A DNA stretch of 64,000 bases from Maritimibacter sp. (GCA_002695005.1 NZNT01000013.1:62001-126000); one strand, 5' to 3'. Shown: positions 9,530 through 19,360, counted from the first letter of the stretch. The notes: generated from the letters alone by a model not told the origin. Numbers and translations: made by a program.

Positions 9530-10419
9530 GCGGGGTCCTCTCCGGAAACATAGGTGGCCGCGGCTTCGAGCGCACGGGTAAGGGCGGCAACGCCCACCGC
9601 ACCTTTCAGCTCTGCGGCAATATGGGCGGCCATAAAGGTGTCCCCGGCGCCGGTGACTCGCTTTTGCGGCACCTGAGGCGGCGTGTCGCTCACCGTGCCG
9701 GCAAATTCGCCAAGGGCGGCCGGGCATGCCCCGTCCGTGACAAGTGCCCGCGTTGCGCCTGCTGCGATCAGCGCATCTGCGGCCGCATGGGCGCTGTCGA
9801 AGGTCCGGTTCAGGATCAGCCCGGCCTCTTCGAGGTTGACGTAGAGCGTCGCGCCGGGATGGGCGAGGAGGGGAGTCAGACGGGTGGCTTTGCCGGGACT
9901 CGCGGGTGCGATGCGCAGGTCGGCTTTGCGAAACGCCGGATGTTCGGCGACGTCGACCAGCAAAGCCTCGGTCAGGTTCCCGTCGAGTGCTACGGGCCCG
10001 GAGAAGGGCTCAGCCTCGCTCCCCAGCCGCCCATCGAACAGCGGTGCGAGGATGCGATCGCCCGCGGCCTCCAGCGAATGCGCATCGCACATCGCGGCGA
10101 CCAGCCCCTTGCCGTCCTCAATGGCGATGTAGCTGTCCGTGGGCAGGCGGGGGTCGCGCAGGAGTACCTCGGTGGACAGCCCCATGTGCTCACAGGCCGC
10201 GATCAACTCATCTCCCTCGGGGTCGGTGCCAACCACGGACAGTAGAGAAGGAGACAGCCCAAACCGGCGGAGCGTCATGGCGATGTTCAGCGCGACGCCG
10301 CCGGGCAGACGTGTGATCCGACCCGGTACGTCGTTGCCCTGCCGCATCGCGGCCTCGGTGCGTCCGATGACGTCCCACAGGACCGATCCGATGCAGAGGA
10401 TATCAGGGCGGCGTTTCAT
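9526..10419 (-). CDS. psuK: PfkB-family sugar kinase, probable pseudouridine kinase
   Basis: This 297-residue ribokinase-fold kinase has an N-terminal DILCIGSVLWDVIG strand and the PfkB signature 2 near the C-terminus (VTGAGDTFMAAH), where the Asp is the catalytic base. Overlap with psuG points to phosphorylation of pseudouridine to pseudouridine 5'-phosphate. The ATG at 10419 starts at the conserved RPDILCIGS region; an in-frame codon 24 bases upstream would add a Cys-rich tail that does not look real. The substrate assignment rests on gene neighbourhood, whereas the kinase family is visible in the sequence. Confidence 0.9.
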   Translation of the reverse strand: MKRRPDILCIGSVLWDVIGRTEAAMRQGNDVPGRITRLPGGVALNIAMTLRRFGLSPSLLSVVGTDPEGDELIAACEHMGLSTEVLLRDPRLPTDSYIAIEDGKGLVAAMCDAHSLEAAGDRILAPLFDGRLGSEAEPFSGPVALDGNLTEALLVDVAEHPAFRKADLRIAPASPGKATRLTPLLAHPGATLYVNLEEAGLILNRTFDSAHAAADALIAAGATRALVTDGACPAALGEFAGTVSDTPPQVPQKRVTGAGDTFMAAHIAAELKGAVGVAALTRALEAAATYVSGEDPA

Positions 10420-10470
10420 GCGCTGCTTTTGGCAACACGCCACGGAAACCGCAAGCGGCCAGAGACGGTT

Positions 10471-10806
10471 TCAGGGTTTGATCGGGTAACGGTCCGCTTC
10501 CTCGAACACGTCAACCGCGACCGTCCCTGCCTTGATCCGGGCGCTGTGGGGAACGCCCGAGGGCAAGTCCCAGCTGTCACCCGGGCCGAAGGTCCGGGTT
10601 TCGCCGTCGATGGTCATCTCGATCTCGCCCGCGACCAAGGTGCCCCATTGCGCCTTGTGGCTATGCTCGGGAATCTCGAAATCCTTGTGAAACGAAAAGA
10701 ATACGAAGAGCCCGGCGTCGGAACGGATCGCCCGCGCCTCGACCACATCCTCGGGAAACGGTATGTCGAGCGTTGGAAAGGCGTCGATGAAATGCGGGTA
10801 TGCCAA
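10471..10806 (-). CDS. Small single-domain cupin protein
   Basis: This 111-residue single cupin barrel has motif 1 around PEHSHKAQWGTLVAGEIEM and motif 2 around DLPSGVPHSARI. Together they would give His, His, Glu-like and His ligands for a metal. The start is a TTG at 10806 with a good GGAG eight bases upstream; no ATG is available before the conserved part. It lies 51 bases upstream of psuK on the same strand and may belong to the pseudouridine operon, but no role in that pathway is known to me. Substrate and metal cannot be read from the sequence. Confidence 0.75.
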   Translation of the reverse strand: MAYPHFIDAFPTLDIPFPEDVVEARAIRSDAGLFVFFSFHKDFEIPEHSHKAQWGTLVAGEIEMTIDGETRTFGPGDSWDLPSGVPHSARIKAGTVAVDVFEEADRYPIKP

Positions 10807-10932
10807 TAGTGTTCTCCGACTAAGGTCCGGGATCGTTCAATCCGGCCAACTCGTCGAACCATACGCGAAATTCAGCAAAAACAAGCGCAATTCGGTCGAT
10901 GCCTCTTGCGTTCGCGCCCGAAGCGCCGTAAT

Positions 10933-10963
10933 GGCCCGACTACTTCACAGGCGGGGTCGGGCC
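10933..10963 (+). promoter_or_regulatory. Stem-loop in the rpsB leader
   Basis: A perfect 8-bp inverted repeat, GGCCCGAC (10933-10940) with GTCGGGCC (10956-10963), lies 89 bases before the rpsB start. Ribosomal protein S2 represses its own mRNA leader in some bacteria, so this may be part of such a structure. That role is inference and the transcript start is unknown. Confidence 0.4.
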
Positions 10964-11051
10964 TGACGGGGAGACATCCCGTGCAGGTCCACCGGTTGGG
11001 CAACAGCCCTTGAAGCCCCGCCGAGGCGCAAACCGGAAAGGAAACTTGGAC

Positions 11052-11828
11052 ATGGCGCTCCCTGAATTTTCTCTGCGTCAGCTGCTCGAAGCTGGCGTTC
11101 ACTTTGGTCACCAGACTCAGCGTTGGAACCCCCGGATGGGTGAGTTCATTTACGGTGAGCGTAACGGCATCCACATCTTCGACCTGACCCAGACGGTCCC
11201 GATGCTCGACGCCGCGCTCAACGTCATCCGCGAGACGGTTGCCAAGAACGGTCGCATCCTGTTCGTCGGCACCAAGCGTCAGGCCTCCAAGCCGATCGCT
11301 GAAGCCGCCGAAAAGTCGGCCCAGTATTACATGAACCACCGCTGGCTCGGCGGCACGCTGACCAACTGGCAGACCGTGTCCCAGTCGATCAACCGGCTCA
11401 AGACCTATGACGAGCAGCTGGAAGCCGGCGCAGAAGGCCTAACCAAGCGTGAGCGTCTGGGCATCGAACGCGACCAGGCCAAACTTCAGGCCTCGCTCGG
11501 CGGCATCCGCGAAATGGGCGGGCGTCCCGACCTCCTTTTCGTCATCGACGTGAACAAGGAAGACCTCGCCATCAAGGAAGCCAACAAGCTGGGCATTCCG
11601 GTCGTGGCCGTGGTCGACACCAACTGCTCGCCTGACGGCATCGACTACATCATTCCGGGCAATGACGACGCCGCCCGCGCCATCGCGCTCTATTGCGATC
11701 TGGCCGCGCGCGCCGCACTCGATGGTATGTCGGGTCAGTTCGAGGCCGCCGGTATCGACGTCGGCGCGCTCGAAGAGGCCCCTCAGGAAGAGGCCGTGGC
11801 CGAGTCGACGGAGTCGGCGGAAGCCTGA
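11052..11828 (+). CDS. rpsB: 30S ribosomal protein S2
   Basis: S2 is a surface protein of the small ribosomal subunit needed for S1 binding. The 258-residue sequence shows the standard family blocks: [17 protein letters not shown] at the N-terminus, [25 protein letters not shown], and [24 protein letters not shown]. The C-terminus ends in an acidic Glu/Ala/Ser tail of about 20 residues, common in alphaproteobacteria. The ATG at 11052 follows a ribosome binding site AAAGGAAA; an upstream in-frame ATG at 11010 would add non-conserved residues. It is the first gene of the rpsB-tsf operon. Confidence 0.98.
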   Translation: MALPEFSLRQLLEAGVHFGHQTQRWNPRMGEFIYGERNGIHIFDLTQTVPMLDAALNVIRETVAKNGRILFVGTKRQASKPIAEAAEKSAQYYMNHRWLGGTLTNWQTVSQSINRLKTYDEQLEAGAEGLTKRERLGIERDQAKLQASLGGIREMGGRPDLLFVIDVNKEDLAIKEANKLGIPVVAVVDTNCSPDGIDYIIPGNDDAARAIALYCDLAARAALDGMSGQFEAAGIDVGALEEAPQEEAVAESTESAEA

Positions 11829-11919
11829 GCCTGTCACAGCCCTGTAACCGGGGGCGGGCAGACCGCCCCCGGACCCGTTCAATCGAACGGACCCCGATCC
11901 AGACGTAAGGAGAGCCGAG

Positions 11920-12795
11920 ATGGCGATCACAGCCGCACAAGTAAAAGAACTCCGTGAAATTTCCGGCGCTGGCATGATGGATGCCAAGAAGGCGCTGACC
12001 GAGACCGACGGCGACATGGATGCCGCGATGGACTGGCTTCGCACCAAGGGCCTCGCCACCGCCGCCAAGAAGTCCGGCCGCACAGCAGCCGAAGGCCTCG
12101 TCGCCGTGGCCGTCGAAGGCAACACCGGGATCGCCGTCGAAGTGAATTCGGAAACCGATTTCGTCGGAAAGAACGCCGAATTCCAGGGCATGGTCGCCAA
12201 GATCGCCAATGCGGCGCTCAAGATCGACGACGTCGAGGCACTCAAGAACGCCGATATCGACGGCTCCACGGTCGCGACCATGATCACCGATGCAATCGCC
12301 AAGATCGGCGAGAACATGGGCGTGCGCCGGATGGAAAAAATCGAAGGCGAGACGATCGCGCCCTATGTCCACAATGGCGTGGCCGACGGGATGGGCAAGA
12401 TCGGCGTTCTCGTCGCCACCACCGGCGGTGACGAAGCCTTTGCCAAGCAGGTCGCCATGCATGTGGCCGCTGCAAACCCCGCCGCGCTGAACGTCGACGA
12501 ACTCGACCCGGCGGTGGTGGAGAAAGAGCGTCAGATCCAGATGGAGATCGCCCGCGAATCCGGCAAGCCGGAACAGGTGATCGAAAAGATGATCGAAGGC
12601 CGGATGAAGAAGTTCCTCTCCGAGGTCACGCTCCTCGGTCAGAACTTCGTCGTCAATCCGGACCTGACCGTCGAAGCCGCCGCAAAAGAAGCGGGGGCCA
12701 CGATCACCGGGTTCATCCGGATGGAAGTGGGCGAAGGCATCGAAAAGGAAGAAGAAGACTTCGCAGCCGAGGTGGCAAAAGCCGCCGGCGCCTGA
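11920..12795 (+). CDS. tsf: Translation elongation factor Ts
   Basis: EF-Ts exchanges GDP for GTP on EF-Tu. The 291 residues contain the N-terminal UBA-like segment with the first EF-Ts signature ([18 protein letters not shown]) and the second signature around [15 protein letters not shown]. The core and helical coiled coil follow in the C-terminal half. The ribosome binding site TAAGGAGA precedes the ATG at 11920. It follows rpsB by 91 bases and is closed by a strong terminator at 12846, defining a two-gene operon. Confidence 0.98.
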   Translation: MAITAAQVKELREISGAGMMDAKKALTETDGDMDAAMDWLRTKGLATAAKKSGRTAAEGLVAVAVEGNTGIAVEVNSETDFVGKNAEFQGMVAKIANAALKIDDVEALKNADIDGSTVATMITDAIAKIGENMGVRRMEKIEGETIAPYVHNGVADGMGKIGVLVATTGGDEAFAKQVAMHVAAANPAALNVDELDPAVVEKERQIQMEIARESGKPEQVIEKMIEGRMKKFLSEVTLLGQNFVVNPDLTVEAAAKEAGATITGFIRMEVGEGIEKEEEDFAAEVAKAAGA

Positions 12796-12845
12796 TCGCC
12801 AGAATATCAACGGACCGGGGCAGGGCGCCGGTCCGGACAAAATTG

Positions 12846-12876
12846 ACCCGGTTCGTTCTCCGAGCCGGGTTTTTTT
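12846..12876 (+). terminator. Rho-independent terminator of rpsB-tsf
   Basis: A 10-bp stem (12846-12855 with 12861-12870, one G-T pair, loop TTCTC) is followed by seven T residues ending at 12876. It lies 50 bases after the tsf stop. Confidence 0.9.
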
Positions 12877-13069
12877 GTACTTTATCAAGTCTTTGCGGGA
12901 AGATTTTGGGGTGGAATGGGGTCGTCCTGAAATTGCAGGATCCCCATCCCGCGCTCCAAAAGGCAATAATGCCACCACTCACGGAACAGAGACACACTCT
13001 CGCATTTCCGCAAGAGACTCCAGTAAGGTTTTCCTTACCTCCGAAAGAATGTTGCGCCGGTGCCTCGGG

Positions 13070-13915
13070 TCAGAGAATACCCAGATCGCCAGGGTCCGTG
13101 CTGCGCAATCGTCGCCCGATCCCGGCCGCGTCCTCCGCATCGTCATTGAGTTTGATGGAATCCGCCTGCTCGGAACTGCGGACGTGGATTTGGTTCAAAA
13201 AGGTAATCTTCGCAACGGCTTGCGGCGTGGTGTCAACGCCGAGCTTTTCGCGCGCGAGCCGCAGGTGCTTCTCAATCGTCGGAACGGACACGCCCATGAT
13301 CGTCGCGACATCCTGGTTCGACTTCCCCTCAGAGACCCACTCCAGAACCTCGAGCTGGCGTTTCGATAGCTTGGGTCGGTTGGTCTCGATTGGGAGCGAA
13401 GCGATCTTGAGATGCACGAGATTGCACAGGATCTCGATTTCCTTGCCGTGGTCCGCCCAAATACGATCAAGCTCGCCCTGGCTCAGTTCCTTTTGGCCTG
13501 CAAGCGCAAAGAGCGCATGTGAACGTGCCGAAGCCGTCGGGACGGCCACGGTGTAGCCGGCGAAGACATTCATGGCACGGTTGAACGAGATGACTTCCAG
13601 TTCCTTGTCCGTCAGGTCTTCGGGCCGCGTCCACAGTGCACCCCAGGAGCAGTAACCGCTCTCGTGCTCGCGTGCCCAGCGGGTGAGGGGGGCATGCAGG
13701 AACATCCGTTCCTCGATGAATTGCTCGAAGTAGTCGGGATTATGGTTTGTCAGGAAGAGCGCGTCCATCAACTCGCCAACCGAGTTCGGCGTAGCGAAGC
13801 GTGTGTAGCCGTAGATCAACCGGTCGAATCCAAAAGCGGCCATTCGTGCGCAGTGTAACTGCCACACCTGTTGCAGTGTGCGAGCCCGCACCAGTTGCTC
13901 CAGGATCTCAAGCAT
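13070..13915 (-). CDS. LuxR-type solo transcriptional regulator
   Basis: This 281-residue regulator has an N-terminal autoinducer-binding-type domain (about 1-165) and a LuxR/GerE helix-turn-helix (about 185-245; KLSKRQLEVLEWVSEGKSN and GVSVPTIEKHLRLAREKLGV). A non-conserved C-terminal tail of about 35 residues follows. Aligned to TraR, the signal-contact residues Trp57, Tyr61 and Asp70 correspond to Tyr62, Phe66 and Ala75, while Pro71 and Trp85 are kept (Pro76, Trp91). There is no luxI synthase gene nearby. The ligand is therefore uncertain and may not be an acyl-homoserine lactone. A CtrA-type half-site lies about 55 bases upstream of the start. Confidence 0.88.
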   Translation of the reverse strand: MLEILEQLVRARTLQQVWQLHCARMAAFGFDRLIYGYTRFATPNSVGELMDALFLTNHNPDYFEQFIEERMFLHAPLTRWAREHESGYCSWGALWTRPEDLTDKELEVISFNRAMNVFAGYTVAVPTASARSHALFALAGQKELSQGELDRIWADHGKEIEILCNLVHLKIASLPIETNRPKLSKRQLEVLEWVSEGKSNQDVATIMGVSVPTIEKHLRLAREKLGVDTTPQAVAKITFLNQIHVRSSEQADSIKLNDDAEDAAGIGRRLRSTDPGDLGIL

Positions 13916-14213
13916 TCTGTGTTATTCCCGTTCCCATATGCTGGACGCCCATACTTTGGGGGCATCTCGTTAACCATGAAACTCGCATGGCAAGAACAGG
14001 ATTGCCACCTTTCGTATGGGTGTCACGAGTTTTCCTTCGATGATTTGCGAAAGTTTCTCGTAAGATATTGTACTCAGATCTGAAAGATTGCGCATAAGGC
14101 TCTGACGGGGATGTGTTTTTGGCAACCGATCGATATTACATAATACTGATTATACGCAGAAGGTGTGTTGCATTTAGAGACATCGTATTCTCGTATTGCG
14201 AGTCTCGCCAAAT
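13916..14213. other. AT-rich intergenic region without a gene
   Basis: This gap between the LuxR-type gene start and the phoB stop is clearly more AT-rich than its surroundings. I see no coding frame with a ribosome binding site and no tRNA. Apart from the CtrA-type half-site at 13970-13977, I recognise only a short stem, CTCG with CGAG, near 14188, without a T run. Confidence 0.5.
13970..13977 (+). promoter_or_regulatory. CtrA-type half-site TTAACCAT
   Basis: The octamer TTAACCAT, preceded by G, matches the CtrA half-site common in alphaproteobacteria. It lies 55-62 bases upstream of the LuxR-type gene start. No second TTAA occurs at the 7-base spacing of a full site. The binding claim is inference. 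Confidence 0.45.
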
Positions 14214-14903
14214 CTAGCCGAGAGCGTACCCCGTCCCCCTGACGGTTCTCAGAGGGTCTTCCCCACCGGTCTTACACAAAGCCTTGCGCAACCGCCCCAC
14301 ATGAACGTCCACGGTGCGCGTGTCGACATACACGTCGCGGCCCCAGACCCGATCCAGCAATTGTTCGCGGCTCCATACGCGGCCCGGTTTCTCCATGAAC
14401 GTCGTCAGGAGCCGAAATTCCGTCGGGCCCAGTTTTACCGGGTCGCCATTGCGTGTGACGCGATGCGTTTCACCGTCGAGAATGATGTCGTCGTAGACGA
14501 GCTGTAACCCGACCGACGCTGGCCGCGTGCGGCGAAGCTGGGCACGGATGCGGGCCATGAGCTCCTGAACCGAGAACGGTTTGACCATGTAGTCGTCCGC
14601 GCCGGTCTCCAACCCCCTCACCCGATCCATCTCTTCGGACCGGGCCGAAAGCATGATGACTGGAATCTCGCTCGATTCCCGTCGGGTTTTCACGCGCCGG
14701 CAGATCTCGATCCCCGACACGCCGGGCAGCATCCAGTCGAGCAGGATCAGGTCGGGCCCGATTTCATCCACCAGCACAAGCGCGTCGTCGCCGTTCTCGG
14801 CAATAGATACGTCGTAACCTTCGGAGGCGAGGTTGTAACGCAGGATTTCCCGTTGCGCAGGCTCATCTTCGACAAGCAGCACGAGCGGCTTGTCGCTGGT
14901 CAT
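14214..14903 (-). CDS. phoB: Phosphate response regulator PhoB
   Basis: This 229-residue OmpR/PhoB-type response regulator has a receiver domain with phosphoacceptor Asp56 (LILLDWMLPG) and the usual Thr/Lys switch (VKPF). The C-terminal winged helix ends in VDVHVGRLRKAL and RTVRGTGYAL. It would bind Pho boxes such as the one before pstS and activate phosphate-starvation genes once phosphorylated by PhoR. It is the last gene of the operon, and its ATG overlaps the phoU stop by four bases. Assignment is firm from both sequence and context. Confidence 0.97.
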   Translation of the reverse strand: MTSDKPLVLLVEDEPAQREILRYNLASEGYDVSIAENGDDALVLVDEIGPDLILLDWMLPGVSGIEICRRVKTRRESSEIPVIMLSARSEEMDRVRGLETGADDYMVKPFSVQELMARIRAQLRRTRPASVGLQLVYDDIILDGETHRVTRNGDPVKLGPTEFRLLTTFMEKPGRVWSREQLLDRVWGRDVYVDTRTVDVHVGRLRKALCKTGGEDPLRTVRGTGYALG

Positions 14904-15625
14904 TCTTCCGCCTCGCCCACACTATCGACGCGGTAGATGGACTGATTGTCCTTCGGGCGCGACTCATCCGGGAACTGACCGGTCGCGAGGTAGATGACCT
15001 GATCAGCGACGGACGTCACATGGTCCCCCATTCGTTCTATGTTCTTCGCAATGAAATGAAGGTGCATGCAGGCCGTGATGTTGCGCGGGTCTTCCATCAT
15101 GAAGGTCAGGAACTCGCGGAAAAGCGCGTTATACATCTGGTCGACTTCAAGGTCGCGGTGACGCACGTCTTCCGCGAGTGCCGCATCCCTGCGGACATAG
15201 GCGTCGAGCGCGTCCGAGAGCATTTTCTCGACCTCTTTCGACATGCGTTTGATCGCGCTGGAGGCCCCCTCGATCGGTTGCATGTGCGAGAGAACCTCTG
15301 TCCGTTTTGCGAGGTTCTTGGCGTAGTCCCCGATGCGCTCAAGGTTGCCCGCGATTTTCATCACCGTCAGGACCGTGCGCAGGTCGCCGGCGGCGGGCTG
15401 GCGCAAGGCCAGAACCTGGGCGCATTGGGTGTTGATCAGATCCTCAAGCTCGTCGATGCGACGGTCTCCTTGCCGAACCTGCTCGGCCAGTTCGACATCG
15501 CGCGATTTGAGCGCCTTGGCGGAGTCCCGGATGGCCTCCTCCACGAGGCCTCCCATTTTCATGACCTGCGCCTGAACGCCTTCGAGGTCGCGGTCGAAAG
15601 CCTTTGCGATATGTGCGTCGTTCAT
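14900..15625 (-). CDS. phoU: Phosphate signalling protein PhoU
   Basis: PhoU couples the state of the Pst transporter to PhoR and keeps the Pho regulon off when phosphate is plentiful. The 241 residues form two PhoU helical bundles. Metal-binding ExxxD-type motifs are seen near DVELAEQVRQGDRRIDELE and RHRDLEVDQMYNALF, and IAGNLERIGDYAKNLA and IAKNIERMGDHVTSVA are the paired repeats. The start at 15625 follows GAGGAGAGCAGGACC, a good ribosome binding site; the longer frame overlaps pstB and lacks family similarity. It lies directly after pstB and overlaps phoB. Confidence 0.97.
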   Translation of the reverse strand: MNDAHIAKAFDRDLEGVQAQVMKMGGLVEEAIRDSAKALKSRDVELAEQVRQGDRRIDELEDLINTQCAQVLALRQPAAGDLRTVLTVMKIAGNLERIGDYAKNLAKRTEVLSHMQPIEGASSAIKRMSKEVEKMLSDALDAYVRRDAALAEDVRHRDLEVDQMYNALFREFLTFMMEDPRNITACMHLHFIAKNIERMGDHVTSVADQVIYLATGQFPDESRPKDNQSIYRVDSVGEAEE

Positions 15626-15638
15626 GGTCCTGCTCTCC

Positions 15639-16439
15639 TCAGCCGATCCGGCCGGTGATGTAACTTTCCGTCCGCGTGTCACGCGGATTGGTGAAGATAT
15701 CAGTGGTGTCGCCGTATTCGACGAGGTTGCCCAAATGGAAGAACGCCGTCTTCTGGCTGACCCGTGCCGCCTGCTGCATCGAGTGCGTGACGATGATCAC
15801 CGAGTAGCTCTGGCGCAGTTCGTCGATCAGTTCCTCGACCTGTGCCGTAGCGATGGGATCGAGCGCCGAACAAGGCTCGTCCATCAAAAGGACTTCCGGC
15901 TCGGTCGCCACGGCCCGCGCGATGCACAGGCGCTGTTGCTGACCGCCCGAAAGCCCTGTCCCGGCCGCATCCAGGCGGTCCTTCACTTCGTCCCAGATGG
16001 CAGCACGGCGCAGGGATTTCTCGACGATCTCGTCAAGCTCAGCCTTGCCACGGGCAAGACCGTGAATGCGCGGTCCGTAGGCGACGTTGTCGTAGATCGA
16101 CTTGGGGAACGGGTTTGGCTTCTGAAACACCATGCCGACCTTGGCGCGCAATTGCACCGGGTCCACTTCGGGCGCGTTGATATCTTGTCCATCGAGCCTG
16201 ATATCGCCCTCCACCCGACAAATCGGGATGGTATCGTTCATGCGGTTGAGCGAGCGCAGGAACGTGGACTTGCCGCAGCCGGACGGGCCGATGAAGGCCG
16301 TCACGGTCTTGTCGAGGATATCGACCGAGACGTCCTTGATGGCATGGTTGTCGGCATAATAGACCTGCACATCCTTCGCCGCGAATTTGATGTCCATGGC
16401 ATCCACCCCGATCCGTTCGTCTGCATTGTCTTTCATCAT
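15639..16439 (-). CDS. pstB: Phosphate ABC transporter ATPase PstB
   Basis: PstB powers high-affinity phosphate import. The 266-residue ATPase has Walker [10 protein letters not shown] (about residues 52-60), the ABC signature [14 protein letters not shown], Walker [14 protein letters not shown], and the switch His in VTHSMQQAA. Two tandem ATG codons at 16439 and 16436 are both compatible with the strong GGAGG upstream; the first is given. It lies between pstA (19 bases upstream) and phoU. The [19 protein letters not shown]-type segment is typical of PstB rather than other ABC ATPases. Confidence 0.97.
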   Translation of the reverse strand: MMKDNADERIGVDAMDIKFAAKDVQVYYADNHAIKDVSVDILDKTVTAFIGPSGCGKSTFLRSLNRMNDTIPICRVEGDIRLDGQDINAPEVDPVQLRAKVGMVFQKPNPFPKSIYDNVAYGPRIHGLARGKAELDEIVEKSLRRAAIWDEVKDRLDAAGTGLSGGQQQRLCIARAVATEPEVLLMDEPCSALDPIATAQVEELIDELRQSYSVIIVTHSMQQAARVSQKTAFFHLGNLVEYGDTTDIFTNPRDTRTESYITGRIG

Positions 16440-16458
16440 AGTGTCCTCCTGCCCCGCC

Positions 16459-17787
16459 TTACCAGCGACGCTCGAAACGACGGCGCAGGATCACCGCCAG
16501 GATGTTCATGAACATTAGGAAGATCAGCAAAATGATGATCCCGCCCCATGCCTTGTCGTAGAATGCCGCGTCTGCGCGCGCCGCCCAGGTGTAGATTTGC
16601 GCGGGCATTGCCGAGTTGGCTTCGGTGAAGCCGGTGAGGAACCCGTCTGGGTAGCCTCTCGCGACAAAGCCCACCATGCCGATCAGCAGGAGCGGCGCGG
16701 TCTCACCGAGCGCTTGCGCCAGGCCGATAATGGTGCCGGTCAGGATGCCGGGCATGGCGAGCGGCAGGACATGGTGGAACACCGTCTGCATCTTGGAGGC
16801 CCCGACGCCGAGTGCGGCCTCGCGGATCGACGGAGGGACCGCCTTGAGCGCCGCGCGGGTCGAGATGATGATTGTGGGCAGCGTCATGAGCGTCAGCACG
16901 AGCCCACCGACGAGCGGTGCCGACTGCGGCAGGCCTGCGAACTGGATGAACACGGCAAGGCCCAGGATGCCGAAGACGATCGACGGCACGGCGGCCAGGT
17001 TCGAGATGTTCACTTCGATCAGGTCCGTGAACCTGTTCTGAACCGCGAACTCCTCGAGGTAGATGGATGCCGCCACGCCGATGGGCAGCGCGAGTGCCAG
17101 CACCACGAGCATCATGAAGAACGACCCCACGACCGAGGCACCGATCCCTGCCCCGCCCGGATTGTCGACGCCGGAATCGGCGCCCGTGATGAAGGGCCAG
17201 TTGAACTCGCTCTTGATCACGCCCGCTGCCTGCAACTCGTCCACAAGGTCGAGGTCCGAGGCCATGAGGAACCGGCTGTCTTCGATCCCCTCAAGCGTTA
17301 CGCGACCTTTGAGATAGCCGTCGACCCGCGACGAGGTGGCAAGGCTGAAGTTGACGGGCTGATCCAGCTGATCCTCATTCGCGCGGTAGAATTCACGCAG
17401 GGTTCCGCCAACCTTGCCCAGCGTGCGCTCAATCGACTCGGCATCGAAGTCCGCGGCGACATCTTGCTCTGCAAGGATTTCTCCCAGCTGTGCGATGAAA
17501 AGATCGGCATAGGCGGCCGTCTTGAACAGCGTCCCTTCCGCTTCGTCGTATTGCGCCTGCGTGAGCGTGAACTGCACGTCCACGACCGTGCGCGTGAAAG
17601 CGGGCGCGCCGGAGCGGATGATCGTGGTGAAAAGCACGATCAAGAAGAACAGGCCAATCCCGATGGCTCCCATGCCGAGCGCGCGAAAGCGTTTCTCGGC
17701 GGCGTTACGCTTTTTCGTGCGCGCATCGGTGGCGAGGATCGAGTTCGACCCGCGCGGCGCGTTCTGCGGCAGGCTGGTGTCGGTCAT
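16459..17787 (-). CDS. pstA: Phosphate ABC transporter permease PstA
   Basis: This 442-residue inner-membrane permease is longer than E. coli PstA (about 296) because a periplasmic loop of about 150 residues follows the first membrane helix (about 42-62). The C-terminal half carries the binding-protein-dependent permease domain with five helices and the EAA-type loop ([31 protein letters not shown]). It pairs with PstC to form the phosphate channel. Its ATG overlaps the pstC stop by four bases. The long loop is usual in alphaproteobacterial PstA proteins. Confidence 0.95.
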   Translation of the reverse strand: MTDTSLPQNAPRGSNSILATDARTKKRNAAEKRFRALGMGAIGIGLFFLIVLFTTIIRSGAPAFTRTVVDVQFTLTQAQYDEAEGTLFKTAAYADLFIAQLGEILAEQDVAADFDAESIERTLGKVGGTLREFYRANEDQLDQPVNFSLATSSRVDGYLKGRVTLEGIEDSRFLMASDLDLVDELQAAGVIKSEFNWPFITGADSGVDNPGGAGIGASVVGSFFMMLVVLALALPIGVAASIYLEEFAVQNRFTDLIEVNISNLAAVPSIVFGILGLAVFIQFAGLPQSAPLVGGLVLTLMTLPTIIISTRAALKAVPPSIREAALGVGASKMQTVFHHVLPLAMPGILTGTIIGLAQALGETAPLLLIGMVGFVARGYPDGFLTGFTEANSAMPAQIYTWAARADAAFYDKAWGGIIILLIFLMFMNILAVILRRRFERRW

Positions 17788-19256
17788 TCGTACTGCTCCC
17801 GGTATTTGCGCACGATGTAGAGGGCGAGGACATTGAGGGCGAGCGTGATGACGAACAGCGTCATGCCGAGCGCGAAGGCCACGAGCGCCTCGGGCGAGGC
17901 GAAGTCAGCGTCCCCGGTAAGCTGCGACACGATCTTGGCGGTCACGGTGGTCATCGCCTCGAACGGGTTGAGGCTCAGGCGGGCTGCGGCCCCTGCCCCG
18001 AGCACAACGATCATCGTCTCGCCGATGGCGCGCGAGGCCGCAAGAAGGATGGCGCCGACGATCCCCGGAAGGGCTGCGGGCAGAACGACCTGCTTGATCG
18101 TTTCGGACTGGGTGGCCCCCAGCCCGTACGACCCGTCACGCAGCGCTTGCGGCACGGCGTTAATGATGTCGTCCGACAGCGACGAAACGAAGGGGATGAG
18201 CATGATGCCCATCACCAGACCGGCGGTCATCACTGCCGTCCCGGCTTGCATCCAGCCAAGCCCGTCCTTGCCGAAGATCTCAAGCAGGAGCGGACCGACG
18301 GTCAGCAGTGCGAACAAGCCATACACGATGGTCGGAATGCCAGCGAGCACTTCGAGCAGAGGCTTGGCGACCGACCGCACGCGCTTGGACGCGTATTCTG
18401 ACAAATAGATCGCCGCGAACAGCCCGATCGGTACTGCCACGGCGAGCGCGACGATAGAGATATAGAATGTGCCCCACAGGAGCGGCAGAACACCAAGGTC
18501 AGAAGATCCGCCCCGCCCCGAAAAGCTCGGTGCCCAGTTGGTTCCGAAGAAGAAGTCTGCGGCCGGGTAAAGCCGGAAAAACTCGATCGTGTTGAAGATC
18601 AGCGACAGGACAATTCCCAACGTGGTCAGGATCGCGATGGAGGCCGCGCCGATGAGGAGCGCGCGGATCGACGTCTCGACGGTATTACGGGCGCGGAAGT
18701 CTGCATGGCTCTCGCGGATACCCCACCACGCCCCGCCAAGCGCAATGAGGATCGCGAGGCCGGACATGATGAAATTGCCGGTCCCGTTCATAGCGCGGTA
18801 GCGTTGCGCCGCGTTCAGAACGGGTGCGGTAATGTCGGAGGTTACGACGCCGCCGGCATCCTTAATACGCTGGGTTACATCGTCGAGGTCAGTCTGCGGC
18901 GTCCGTGCGAAGTCCGCGCTCATCCCACCCGCCGCCACGGCGCTGTCGAGCCCGTCGGCGATCCTGCGCACTTCGGCCATGACCAGACCGCGCGACGAAT
19001 TGTCGGCGATGGCGGCCTCGGGGATCATGTCCGAGACGGTGGCGTTGACCACGATCGGCTGAACTAGCAACCAGGCGATGGTAAAGAGGAACGCGGGGAC
19101 GAACACCTTGATGGCCACGTTGGAGCCATAAAAGCTCGCCAGCGAGTGCATCTTGCGGTGGTCTCCGCCGACGCTCGCCACAGCGCGGGATCGACCGATC
19201 ACATAGCCCGCCGCGGCAATCGCGAGCACGATCAGGAAAAGCCAGAGTATTGGCAT
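17784..19256 (-). CDS. pstC: Phosphate ABC transporter permease PstC
   Basis: This 490-residue permease starts with a membrane helix (ILWLFLIVLAIAAAGYVIG), followed by a second anchor and a periplasmic insertion (about 80-150). The permease core has the EAA loop around ALRDGSYGLGATQSETIKQVVLPAALPGI. E. coli PstC is about 319 residues, so the N-terminal extension is large, as in other alphaproteobacteria. The gene overlaps pstA and is separated from pstS by a hairpin that probably lowers expression relative to the binding protein. Confidence 0.95.
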   Translation of the reverse strand: MPILWLFLIVLAIAAAGYVIGRSRAVASVGGDHRKMHSLASFYGSNVAIKVFVPAFLFTIAWLLVQPIVVNATVSDMIPEAAIADNSSRGLVMAEVRRIADGLDSAVAAGGMSADFARTPQTDLDDVTQRIKDAGGVVTSDITAPVLNAAQRYRAMNGTGNFIMSGLAILIALGGAWWGIRESHADFRARNTVETSIRALLIGAASIAILTTLGIVLSLIFNTIEFFRLYPAADFFFGTNWAPSFSGRGGSSDLGVLPLLWGTFYISIVALAVAVPIGLFAAIYLSEYASKRVRSVAKPLLEVLAGIPTIVYGLFALLTVGPLLLEIFGKDGLGWMQAGTAVMTAGLVMGIMLIPFVSSLSDDIINAVPQALRDGSYGLGATQSETIKQVVLPAALPGIVGAILLAASRAIGETMIVVLGAGAAARLSLNPFEAMTTVTAKIVSQLTGDADFASPEALVAFALGMTLFVITLALNVLALYIVRKYREQYE

Positions 19257-19300
19257 GAAGCCCCCGTGTCCTGGTGTCCGTTGTTACGCTTGCAAAGGTC

Positions 19301-19339
19301 CAAAAAGGAAAACGGGGGCGGCGAAACAGGCCGCCCCCG
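19301..19339 (-). terminator. Attenuator-type hairpin between pstS and pstC
   Basis: On the transcribed strand a perfect 10-bp stem (19339-19330 with 19322-19313, 7-base loop) is followed by the T-rich run TTTTCCTTTTT. It sits 22 bases after the pstS stop. Partial termination or 3'-end protection here would favour PstS over the permease genes; that effect is inferred. Confidence 0.7.
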
Positions 19340-19360
19340 GCAATCGGGCCGGCAGCCGGA

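Noticed and set aside
11650-12978. A 442-codon frame antisense to rpsB and tsf
   Set aside because: It overlaps two certain genes and reads through their terminator; composition is typical of a shadow frame.
13023-13038. Inverted repeat GTAAGG-TTTT-CCTTAC as a lux box or terminator
   Set aside because: It is shorter than a lux box, lies downstream of the LuxR-type gene rather than at a promoter, and has no T run on the relevant strand.
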